This document shows, piece after piece, positions 51,141-58,700 of a DNA stretch of 64,000 nt. The stretch is from CAWHJN01 sp963829705. Lineage in GTDB: Bacteria > Bacteroidota > Rhodothermia > Rhodothermales > BA12. The stretch covers positions 124,001-188,000 of the forward strand of contig CAWHJN010000002.1 of the NCBI GenBank assembly GCA_963829705.1. The letters are read 5' to 3'. A program made the position numbers and the translations under genes. The notes beneath the pieces were generated by a model. The model ran no database searches. It saw only the letters and a program-made list of their open reading frames with translations, and was not told the DNA's origin. Every line of letters starts with the position of its first letter. Position 1 is the first letter of the stretch.

Positions 51141-52115
51141 TCAACTCACGCGGCGCGGGACGTGGCGGTTCTCGCGCGGCATCGCCAACCCGCACTCGGG
51201 GCAGTGGCTCAGGCCCGCCCGCACGCGGTGCTGCCCCGACGGGCAGAGGCGAAACATCTCGGTGTCCTGGAGCGGCGTGCCGCAGTAGAAGCAGTGCAGC
51301 GCGTGCGGGCTGTTGAGGTTGCGGCACGTGGGGCACTCGCCGGGTTCGAGAAAGGGCGACTCGGCGACGAGTTGCAACAGCCGGTGGTGCGCGAGGTAGC
51401 CCAGCGCGATGAGCAGGCTCAGGCTCGCCAGCGACGCCAGCGTCTGCTGCACCAGCAGCCCGTAGTTGGCCGCCGTGTGCAAGAGCGCCGCTGCCACCAC
51501 GTACGGCCCCATCACGCGGGCGCGGTTTTTCTCGGGGTAGATGAAACGTGCCTTCGCCAGCCCGTAGCCCCATACTGCCGCGTAGCACATGTGCGCGGGC
51601 ACGGGCCACAGAAAACGCACCAGCAGCACCTCGTTGCCGTACGTCTGCGCGTAGAGTACGTTTTCGACGGCGGCGAAGCCCAGCGCGACCGTCATCGCGT
51701 AGATCATCGCATCGACGGGTTCGTCGAGATCGCCCACCCACCGGGTGCTGTAGACGGCAGCGATGGATTTGCAGATCTCCTCGCTGAAACCGGCGAACAG
51801 GCAGAAGGCGAAGAGCGTCGCGTAGGGCACGGCTCCTGGCTCGGTGATCGTGGCCACGTCGAGGCCCAGCAGGTTGGAGAACCCCTCGTTCAACACGGCG
51901 GCGGCGGCGATGCTCATCACCCCGCCCAGCGCGGCCACGCGCAGCAGATACCGCAGCGCTTCCGGCTCGATGCGGTCGTAGCGGCGCAGAAAGAGCAGCC
52001 AGATGCCCGTCCCGAGGGCGACGGCTCCGAGGGTGATGAATAGCACGAACGAAAGGGTTGAGAGCCGGAAGGTAGGGTGCCGCCGGAGTGCTTCAGAGGC
52101 ACCTCGCCCGCGCAT
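51141..52115 (-). CDS. PrsW family membrane protease with C-terminal zinc ribbons
   Basis: Polytopic membrane protein of 324 residues with a PrsW core. The proposed metal/glutamate motifs are FSEEICKSIAAV, ALGFAAVENVLYA, PAHMCYAAVWGYG and ALLHTAANYG in consecutive helices. The last 65 residues hold two zinc-ribbon-like Cys clusters (CPTC...CFYCG and LCPSG...HCPECG). PrsW proteases act in intramembrane cleavage of anti-sigma factors in some bacteria; a target here is not visible. Start could also be the GTG 23 codons in, as the first residues look like upstream DNA. Confidence 0.85.
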   Translation of the reverse strand: MRGRGASEALRRHPTFRLSTLSFVLFITLGAVALGTGIWLLFLRRYDRIEPEALRYLLRVAALGGVMSIAAAAVLNEGFSNLLGLDVATITEPGAVPYATLFAFCLFAGFSEEICKSIAAVYSTRWVGDLDEPVDAMIYAMTVALGFAAVENVLYAQTYGNEVLLVRFLWPVPAHMCYAAVWGYGLAKARFIYPEKNRARVMGPYVVAAALLHTAANYGLLVQQTLASLASLSLLIALGYLAHHRLLQLVAESPFLEPGECPTCRNLNSPHALHCFYCGTPLQDTEMFRLCPSGQHRVRAGLSHCPECGLAMPRENRHVPRRVS

Positions 52116-52152
52116 ACGCTATCTTCTTGGGATCGTAGCATCCCGCCTTCCG

Positions 52153-52779
52153 GTGCCCCTTTCCGAGCGTCCGCCTTCCATTTCGTACCGCGCCGAGGTC
52201 GGGCGAAAGGCGCTGCACCTGCTCGCGCTCGTCGTGCCGCTGGGGATGCTCGCGCTCGGGCCGGAGGTATCCCGGTGGGTGATGGGCGCAGGGGCCGTCG
52301 TGGCACTGGGGTGCGACGTGCTGCGGGCGCGGATAGGGCGGTTCGCCGTCTTCATCAACACGGTTTTCGGCGGGCTGATGCGGCCTGAGGAGCGTCCGCA
52401 CGTACCTGGCCCGGTGGTGTTCAACGGAGCCACGTGGGTGCTGGTGACGGCGTTCGTACTCGTCGTGGTGTTTCCGCTCTCCATCGCGGTAGCGGCATTT
52501 GCGGCCTTCATGGTAGGCGATGCGGCAGCCGCGCTCGTCGGGCGGCGCTACGGCAGGCACCGCTGGCCAGGCACGCGTCGCACGCTGGAAGGCACGGCGG
52601 CGTTCGCGCTCGTCGCCTTCGGCACGCTGCTGCTTTTTCAGGTGGACGCGAAAGCGGCGGTGGTGTGCGCGCTGGTGTCGGCGGGGGCGGAGGTGCTGCC
52701 GGGGCCGCTCAACGATAATTTTCAGGTACCGCTTGTGGGTGCGCTGGTGCTCACGGCGATGGCGGCGATGGGGCTGTGA
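52153..52779 (+). CDS. polyprenol/dolichol/phytol kinase-like membrane protein
   Basis: Hydrophobic protein of about 208 residues with six or seven membrane helices, similar to the CDP-alcohol/dolichol/phytol kinase superfamily. The motif VGDAAAALVGRRYGRHRW followed by RTLEGTAAFALVAFG matches the conserved GDAxA-GRxxG and KTxEGS blocks. RRAEVGRKALHLLALVVPLG at the N-terminus is also family-like (starting RAEVGRKALHL). The GTG before PLSERPPS is the likely start. Lipid substrate not known. Confidence 0.78.
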   Translation: MPLSERPPSISYRAEVGRKALHLLALVVPLGMLALGPEVSRWVMGAGAVVALGCDVLRARIGRFAVFINTVFGGLMRPEERPHVPGPVVFNGATWVLVTAFVLVVVFPLSIAVAAFAAFMVGDAAAALVGRRYGRHRWPGTRRTLEGTAAFALVAFGTLLLFQVDAKAAVVCALVSAGAEVLPGPLNDNFQVPLVGALVLTAMAAMGL

Positions 52780-52888
52780 CGCGGACGGCGGACGTGCTGG
52801 GCCGGGGACGGGATGAATGCTGCCCCTACATTCGCAGAGGGCATTCCGGGTAGCGTGCTGCGCCCCTGCGAACCATTCGTGCTCGCCA

Positions 52889-52912
52889 GGACGTGCCACG
52901 GCACGTCCCTAC
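52889..52912. repeat. palindromic element ending in CTAC
   Basis: Perfect 8-bp arms GGACGTGC and GCACGTCC around CACG, followed by CTAC. It precedes the heptamer leader of the lipase gene by 28 bp. Nearby, at about 52816-52828, TGCTGCCCCTAC is a further fragment with the same CTAC ending. Confidence 0.6.
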
Positions 52913-52940
52913 TGCTTCATTCCCCCGTTGCGCCTCCCCG

Positions 52941-52975
52941 TTCCGCGTTCCGATCTCCCACTTCCCACCTTCACA
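52941..52975 (+). repeat. TTCC-type heptamer leader of the lipase gene
   Basis: TTCCGCG, TTCCGAT, CTCCCAC, TTCCCAC, CTTCACA in exact 7-bp register, ending two bases before the ATG. The start TTCCGCGTTCC is shared with the leader at 36806. Confidence 0.65.
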
Positions 52976-52977
52976 AA

Positions 52978-53844
52978 ATGCCTCGCGTCCGTCGCCTTGC
53001 CACGTCTGCGCTCGCGCGCTTTACCGTGCTCGATCCGTTCCCTCAACCGGAAGTCGTGCGGACGCGCTACCCCGTCGTGCTGATGCACGGCTTCGGGCTG
53101 CTGGCGGGCCTGCGCCGCCACGGTCACTTGCACGACGAGGCGCTGTTTCTGCGCCGCCACGGCGTGCTCGCCTACGCGCCCAACGTGTCGCCCTACCAGA
53201 CCATCGCCGTGCGTGCGGTGCAATGGCACGAGCGTCTCCAACACGTCCTCGACGAGACGGGCGCGGAGAAGGTCAACCTCGTCGCGCATTCGATGGGCGG
53301 GCTCGACGCGCGCTTTCTCATCCACAAGTACCAGATGCACGACCGCGTGGCCACGCTCACGACGGTCGCCACGCCGCACCACGGGTCGTCTATCGCCTCG
53401 ATCACGCTCGAACAGCCCGAGCGGCTGCGCGACGTGCTGGCGGATTTCGTCAACTGGATGGGGGCCTCCACCCGGCTGTACCCGTCGGCGGATGTGTTGT
53501 CGGCGCTGATTGAACTCACGCCCGCGCACGTCTGCGACGTCTTCAACGCCGCCGTGCCCGACCATCCCGACGTGCAGTACCGCTCGTACGCGGGGCAATC
53601 GGGGCGCGGCACCGACGTGAGCATCAACCCGCTCCTGCGGGTGCAGAACCACCTGCTCTACACCCGCGAGGGCCTCAACGACGGGCTGGTGAGCGTCGAG
53701 AGCGCGATGTGGGGCGATTTCCGCGGTGCCATCGCCGCCGACCACGCCGAGCAGGTGGGCCTGCGGCTGCTGCCCGGAGACGGCTTCGACGCCAACGCCT
53801 TCTACCTCGAACGCGCCCGCGACTTGCGGAATGAAGGATTTTAA
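52978..53844 (+). CDS. triacylglycerol lipase-like alpha/beta hydrolase
   Basis: 288-residue hydrolase like the bacterial family I lipases. YPVVLMHGFG is the oxyanion block, NLVAHSMGGLDARFLI carries the nucleophile Ser, TVATPHHGSSIAS is typical, and SINPLLRVQNHLLYTREGLNDGLVSVESA contains the Asp side of the triad and the calcium-site region (GLNDGLVSVESA). The C-terminal His is probably in AIAADHAEQVG. There is no clear signal peptide, so it may be cytosolic. It begins right after a heptamer array. Confidence 0.88.
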   Translation: MPRVRRLATSALARFTVLDPFPQPEVVRTRYPVVLMHGFGLLAGLRRHGHLHDEALFLRRHGVLAYAPNVSPYQTIAVRAVQWHERLQHVLDETGAEKVNLVAHSMGGLDARFLIHKYQMHDRVATLTTVATPHHGSSIASITLEQPERLRDVLADFVNWMGASTRLYPSADVLSALIELTPAHVCDVFNAAVPDHPDVQYRSYAGQSGRGTDVSINPLLRVQNHLLYTREGLNDGLVSVESAMWGDFRGAIAADHAEQVGLRLLPGDGFDANAFYLERARDLRNEGF

Positions 53845-53864
53845 GGCGGTGCGAGGCGCGAACA

Positions 53865-55172
53865 TCAGGCACCCTGTTCGTCGTTCGCACTCTGCCACGC
53901 TCGCAGCGCAGTAGCGAGTGACGTTACGAGCGCACCCGAGGCGAGTGCGGCGTCGAGGGTGCGGGTGAAGTGCGCAGCGGCGGGCGAACGGTCGAAAGCG
54001 TCGTTGTGCCAGAGCGCCACGCAGGCGCCGCCGAAGCGCCGCACCACGTCCAGCAACGTTTCGGTGGCCTGCCACGCCGCGTCGGCGTCGAGAGCGCGGT
54101 AGCTATACAGCGTCGTGTCCATCAGCGCGAGGGGCATTTCCCACACGTCGGTGGTTCGATCTGCCACGAGGTCGTAGACGCGGAACGGGCGGCACGTGCC
54201 CCGCCGGAAGCCCTCGTGTTCGGCAAAGCCCAGCGTCGCGTCGATGCGCCAGCCCTGCTGCGCGTGCAGGCCGGGCGTGCGCGGTGTGTAGCGCAGGTAA
54301 TGGTGCCGGAGGGTGGAAACGTCGCGCCCCGACGCCACACGCAACCGTTCGCGCTCGGCCCGCAGCGCTTCGGGATGATCGAAGGCGTGGTACGACGGGT
54401 GCAGCCCGATTTCGAACGCTTCGTGTGCGTAGAGCGACCGCAGCGCCGCGTGATCGAGCGGATAGGCGTGGTCCTCGGGCGCCGCCGCGCCGCCCTTGAC
54501 GAAATACGTCGCCCCGACGCCACGCGCTTGTTCGGCTTCGATGAGCTTTTCCAATCCTCGCTTGTACGGATCGCCGCGCCACAGCGCCGCGAGCGCAGGC
54601 GGGTTCTTCCAGACCGTCGCGGGCGTCCATTTTCGGAGCGCATCGAGGTCGTGCGTGGGGCACAGCGCCCAACCGCGCCCGCCCCAGTCGCGGCCCGGCG
54701 TTTCGATGCCCGCCTCGCGCAGTGCCGCGCCGAGGTGCTCGCTGTACACATCCACGGCGGGCAGTGTGGCCGTGCCGAGGGCGTGTTGCAGCGACGCCGC
54801 GTACGGAAACCGCCCGTGCGCGTCTACCTGCACCGTCGTGTATTCCTGCCAGCCACTCAGCCAGAAAAACGCCGAACCGGCGAAGTCGGGCGCGCCGGGC
54901 GAGCCGAACAGCACGGGTGCCCGCCCGGCATCGGCATCGATCCAGAAAACTTCGTCGGCAGCAACCGGACGGCGCGCCCCGAAAACGTCGAGCGCAGCAG
55001 CGCTGACCGTCCACCGCACGGGCGCGGCGGGCGGATCAAGACCGACGGCGAGCACCGGATTTTCTGCCGTCCACGCCGGGCGCAGGCCGAGACCATCGAG
55101 CAGCGTCTCGATGGCGTAGGCATAACGGGCGCGGTGCGGCGGCGGGAGGTCGAGAAAAACCGGGAGCGGCAC
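53865..55172 (-). CDS. polysaccharide deacetylase-like protein
   Basis: Protein of 435 residues with an N-terminal region of about 160 residues of unknown fold and a C-terminal NodB-like barrel. The metal site fits CPTHDLDALRKW (Asp-Asp equivalents) and LHPSYHAFDHPEALRAE (His pair), and the last third has VWEMPLALMDTTLY and VALWHNDAFD. No signal peptide is present, so it may act in the cytoplasm on a precursor such as a lipid-linked sugar. The GTG start at the 5' end abuts an array of heptamers; a later start is possible. Confidence 0.78.
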   Translation of the reverse strand: MPLPVFLDLPPPHRARYAYAIETLLDGLGLRPAWTAENPVLAVGLDPPAAPVRWTVSAAALDVFGARRPVAADEVFWIDADAGRAPVLFGSPGAPDFAGSAFFWLSGWQEYTTVQVDAHGRFPYAASLQHALGTATLPAVDVYSEHLGAALREAGIETPGRDWGGRGWALCPTHDLDALRKWTPATVWKNPPALAALWRGDPYKRGLEKLIEAEQARGVGATYFVKGGAAAPEDHAYPLDHAALRSLYAHEAFEIGLHPSYHAFDHPEALRAERERLRVASGRDVSTLRHHYLRYTPRTPGLHAQQGWRIDATLGFAEHEGFRRGTCRPFRVYDLVADRTTDVWEMPLALMDTTLYSYRALDADAAWQATETLLDVVRRFGGACVALWHNDAFDRSPAAAHFTRTLDAALASGALVTSLATALRAWQSANDEQGA

Positions 55173-55220
55173 GAGGAGCGGTTGGAGATTGGCGGGTCGC
55201 GGTTGGAGATTGGGAGGGCG
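55173..55220 (-). repeat. heptamer array upstream of the deacetylase-like gene
   Basis: Read on the minus strand in 7-bp steps CTCCCAA, TCTCCAA, CCGCGAC, CCGCCAA, TCTCCAA, CCGCTCC, ending next to the GTG start. TCTCCAACCGC occurs twice, 21 bp (three units) apart. Confidence 0.55.
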
Positions 55221-55257
55221 TCGGCGTACGGCGCGCGCTCTTTCTCACTTCCCGCCG

Positions 55258-56523
55258 ATGGACAGCCGCTTCAAGATATTCTCCGACCCCGTTCACGGCT
55301 TCATCTCGGTGCCGAAGAACGTGCTGCTCGGCCTCATCGAGTCGCCCGAGGTGCAGCGTCTCCGGCGCATCCGGCAGCTCGGCGTAGGCCACCTCGTCTT
55401 TCCCGGCGCGGAGCACTCGCGCTTCGGGCACGCCCTCGGCGCGATGGCGCTCATGCACGACGCGCTCTTGACGCTCGCCGACAAGGGCACGCCGATCTCG
55501 CCTGCCGAGCACACCGCCGCGCTCGCCGCCGCCCTGCTCCACGACATCGGCCACGGCCCGTTTTCGCACACGCTCGAACACGACCTCTTGTCCGGTGTGC
55601 CGCACGAGGCCGTGAGCCGTGCCCTCCTCGTCTCGCTCGACGCGCGCTTCGGCGGCGCGCTCGGGCTGACGCTGCGGATGTTCGACGGCACGTACGAGCG
55701 TCCGTTTTTCCACCAGCTCGTCTCGGGCGAACTCGACGTGGACCGGCTCGATTACCTCAGGCGCGACTCGTTTTACACGGGCGTCGTCGAGGGCGAGGTG
55801 GGCGTGCAGCGGCTCATCAAAACCCTGCGCGTCGAGCCCACAGCGGGCGGGCCGGAGAGCAGGCTGGTGGTGGAATCGAAGGGCATCTACGCCATCGAAA
55901 ACTTCCTCCTGTCGCGGCGGCTGATGTACGCGCAGGTGTACCTGCACAAGACCGTGCTGGCGGGCGACCATGTGCTCCAGGCGGCGCTGCGGCGCGTGCG
56001 GCGGCACGTCGAAAAGGGCACCGCCACGTCCGCCGACCGCTGCTCGGCTCCCCTCCTCTTTTTCCTGACGCGCCGCATCCAGGCTTCCGATCTGAGCGAT
56101 TCCGACGTGCAGCGCGCCTTCTGCGCCCTCGACGACACCGACGTACTCGTTAGCCTGAAACGCTGGATGGACGACGACGACCGCATTCTGGCTGACCTCG
56201 CCGAGCGGTTTATCAACCGGCGCCTGCCTGCCGTCACGTTCGTCTCTGAATCACCCGATGCATCCGCGCAGGCCCACTGGTACGAGAAGACGGCGGCGTG
56301 GCTCGTCCGCGAGGGCCTTTCGACGCCTGCCTCGGCGGTCGAGGATGCGCGCTACTACGTCGCGTTCGACCAGACGCGCACCGGCCCGCACGTTTCTACC
56401 GGCGGCATCACCATCCGCACCCGCGACGGCGCGTTGCAGGACTTCTCGGACGTGACCGAATACTCCGCTGCCAGCGCCACCGTGCGCCCGTTCATCGTGC
56501 ATCCCAAAGAGGTAGAGGGATGA
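55258..56523 (+). CDS. HD domain phosphohydrolase (dNTPase-like)
   Basis: Soluble protein of 421 residues of the SAMHD1/YdhJ type. DPVHGFISVPKNVL opens the family, HSRFGHALGAMALMHD and LLHDIGHGPFSHTLE are the HD metal site, and ELDVDRLDYLRRDSFYTG is the conserved Asp-containing block. Family members hydrolyse dNTPs or other phosphoesters, sometimes with allosteric nucleotides. ATG of MDSRFKIFSDP is used. The stop overlaps a small membrane ORF by four bases (ATGA). Confidence 0.92.
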   Translation: MDSRFKIFSDPVHGFISVPKNVLLGLIESPEVQRLRRIRQLGVGHLVFPGAEHSRFGHALGAMALMHDALLTLADKGTPISPAEHTAALAAALLHDIGHGPFSHTLEHDLLSGVPHEAVSRALLVSLDARFGGALGLTLRMFDGTYERPFFHQLVSGELDVDRLDYLRRDSFYTGVVEGEVGVQRLIKTLRVEPTAGGPESRLVVESKGIYAIENFLLSRRLMYAQVYLHKTVLAGDHVLQAALRRVRRHVEKGTATSADRCSAPLLFFLTRRIQASDLSDSDVQRAFCALDDTDVLVSLKRWMDDDDRILADLAERFINRRLPAVTFVSESPDASAQAHWYEKTAAWLVREGLSTPASAVEDARYYVAFDQTRTGPHVSTGGITIRTRDGALQDFSDVTEYSAASATVRPFIVHPKEVEG

Positions 56524-56642
56524 GGAGCAAACGCACCTACATAATTGCCTGCGTACTCTGTCCACTCGTCGCGCTTTTGGGCTTTCTGACGTTGGACGTG
56601 ACGTGGTCGGAGGACATAGAGGCCATCCAACAAGCGCGATAG
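56520..56642 (+). CDS. candidate small membrane protein
   Basis: 40-residue open frame coupled to the HD gene by an ATGA overlap. It has a basic N-terminus and one hydrophobic segment (YIIACVLCPLVALLGFLTL), then an acidic end. No family recognised. It may be the first half of a two-helix protein, as a second helix lies in another frame just downstream. Confidence 0.4.
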   Translation: MRSKRTYIIACVLCPLVALLGFLTLDVTWSEDIEAIQQAR

Positions 56643-56728
56643 CGCTCTACCTGCCGTTTGTCCTCTTCATCGCGAGCATCCTAATTGGCGTCTACGGATT
56701 AGAAGGCTCGCTCAGGCGACCAAAGTAA
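56603..56728 (+). CDS. candidate small membrane ORF or second half of the preceding gene
   Basis: Frame ending at 56728 with one helix (LYLPFVLFIASILIGVYG) and a basic tail (LEGSLRRPK). A GTG at 56603 could start a 41-residue product, but the sequence before the helix is not protein-like. A single indel near 56635 would join it to the frame of the upstream ORF. Confidence 0.3.
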   Translation: MVGGHRGHPTSAIALYLPFVLFIASILIGVYGLEGSLRRPK

Positions 56729-56731
56729 CGG

Positions 56732-57307
56732 CTACCCCTCTCCCTCGTCCAGAATGTAAATGTCAGCCAGATTGCGCCCGAGTTGGCCGTAATCCAATCC
56801 GTAGCCGATCACGAACAGATTGGGGATGCGGAAGCCGACGTAATCGAGCTTCACGTCCACGCGCGTGGCCTCGTGCTTGTGCAACAGCGTCGCCACGCGC
56901 ACGCTGGCGGGGTGGTTGCCCTCGACGCCTTGCAGGATGTACTGCATCGACAACCCGGTGTCCACGATGTCCTCGACGAAGATGACGTGGCGGCCTTCGA
57001 TGTCGGCGTTGATTTTCTTGAGTTCGGTGACGTTGCCGCTCGACACCTTCGCCGCGCCGTAGGACGAGAGCTTCAAGAAATCCACCTCGCACTCGATGTC
57101 GATGTGCCGCATGAGGTCGGAGATGAACATGAACGCGCCGTTGAGCACGCCGATGAGGATGGGTTTTTTCCCTGCGTATTCCCTGCTGATCTCGGCTCCG
57201 AGTTCGGCGATGCGCGCGTCGATCACGTCGCGGCCGAGGTAGGGGCGGAACCGCTCTCCGCGGCAGGTGATGGTGGCAGGCGCGGAGGAAACAGGCGATT
57301 CAGGCAT
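56732..57307 (-). CDS. hpt: hypoxanthine phosphoribosyltransferase
   Basis: Purine salvage enzyme that joins PRPP to hypoxanthine or guanine; 191 residues. PRPP motif VIFVEDIVDTGLSMQYIL, KPILIGVLNGAFMFISDL and the base-binding VGFRIPNLFVIGYGLDYGQ (as VGFRIPNLFVIGYG) are intact. It lies 27 bp after tilS, a frequent pairing in bacteria, and at the end of a four-gene minus-strand operon. Confidence 0.96.
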   Translation of the reverse strand: MPESPVSSAPATITCRGERFRPYLGRDVIDARIAELGAEISREYAGKKPILIGVLNGAFMFISDLMRHIDIECEVDFLKLSSYGAAKVSSGNVTELKKINADIEGRHVIFVEDIVDTGLSMQYILQGVEGNHPASVRVATLLHKHEATRVDVKLDYVGFRIPNLFVIGYGLDYGQLGRNLADIYILDEGEG

Positions 57308-57334
57308 GTGCGGCGGGTTCGGATAGGTCGGGAT

Positions 57335-58697
57335 TCAAGATACGGGCGGCGCGAACGTCAGCCGCACGACGGCGAGAGCGCCGGGGCGCAGGCGCGTGGC
57401 CTCGGCAGCGCGTACACCGGGCACCCACACGAGGGTTTCGCCCGCGCAGACGACGAGGGCATCGCGGCGCTGCGTGGCGGGCCAGTGCGCGTCAGTGAGA
57501 AGGTCGCTGACTTTTTTGTGCCCGTCCATCCCGAACGGCTGCATCGCATCGCCTGCCTGCCACGGGCGGACCGTCAGCGGCCACGCGATGGCGTCCGCTT
57601 CCACGAGGCACACGTCGGGCGAAACACGGAGATCGCCCGGCGCGGGCAGCGGTGGTGAGGCGGCCGAAGAAGCCTCGCGGCGAGCGCGAGCGACTTGGCC
57701 CGGCCACAGCACGCCATGCGTGGGGCGTGCGTCCAGCAGCACCGGCTCGAAGCGCAGCGCGGCGCGGTCGCGCACGACGCGGCCTGTGGCAAAGTCCACG
57801 TGCCGCCCCACCTGCGCCTCGACGAGCGCGCCGAGTCGGCGGGCGACGGCGCGGGAACGCGGCGCGGCGGGCAGGAACGCTTCGAGCGCGTCGAGCAGCA
57901 CACGCCCGCGCCACGGGTGCGGCATCGCCTGCAAGGCATCCAGATCCACCGACCGCATCCCGAAGCTCGCCCGGTGCCACGCCTCACGCCGCGCCTGCCA
58001 CACAGCCAGATGCGACCGCCGGGTGCGAGCGGTGGCGGCGAGGTGCTGTTCGATGTCTGGCACCACGGCGCGCATCTGCGGCAGCAGCACGTGCCGCACG
58101 CGGGCGCGGCGGTACCGGAGGTTTTCGTTGCTGGCGTCGTCGTGGTACGCGAGGCCATGCGCGGCGGCGTACCGCTGAAGGTCGGCCCGGGGCACATCGA
58201 GCAGCGGGCGCGCCAGTGTCACCGCGCTCGCCGGTGCCAGCGGCCGGACGAGCGGCATCCCCGCCAGCCCGAGCACGCCCGCGCCGCGCAGCGCCTGGAG
58301 CAAGACCGTCTCGGCCTGGTCGGACGCATGGTGCGCCACGGCCACCCAGTCCATCCCGCGCGCCGCCGCGACGCGCTCGAAAAATCCGTAGCGCACCCGC
58401 CGTGCCCAGGCCTGCACGGATGCTTCCGGCTTTTCTGCGTCTGCCACCCGCAACACGTGCAGCGGAAGGTCCCACGCCGCGCACTGCTCGCGGACGAAAA
58501 GCAGCGTCGGCATCGGAAGCCTCGCCGCGCAGTCCGTAATCGACGTGTGCCGCCTCGACGGCCAGCCCGGCGGCGCGGCAGGCGTGCAGCAGCGCCATCG
58601 AATCCAGCCCGCCACTCACCGCCACGAGGCCGCGCCCGTCGAGCGCGTGCGCGTCCAGAAACGCCGTCACCGCGCCGGGGAGGTCGGGCACGCGCAT
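57335..58697 (-). CDS. tilS: tRNA(Ile)-lysidine synthetase, frameshifted near 58497-58500
   Basis: PP-loop ATPase that makes lysidine-34 in tRNA(Ile) so that it reads AUA; normally essential. PP-loop SGGLDS is at residues 28-33, followed by HVDYGLRGEASDADAAF. Then the frame ends and a second frame goes on with VREQCAAWDLPLHVLRVADA, ARRVRYGFFE, HHASDQAETVLLQALRG and the C-terminal domain with WPLTVRPWQAGDAMQPFG. Removing one base from the A4 run (T4 on the coding strand) at 58497-58500 joins them exactly to give about 453 residues. It is three bases after mutL and 27 before hpt. Confidence 0.9.
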
Positions 58698-58700
58698 GGC

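Noticed and set aside
58490..58505. Programmed ribosomal frameshift in tilS
   Set aside because: The slippery run is only four A/T bases with no evident stimulator, and tilS is not known to use one. A sequence error fits better.
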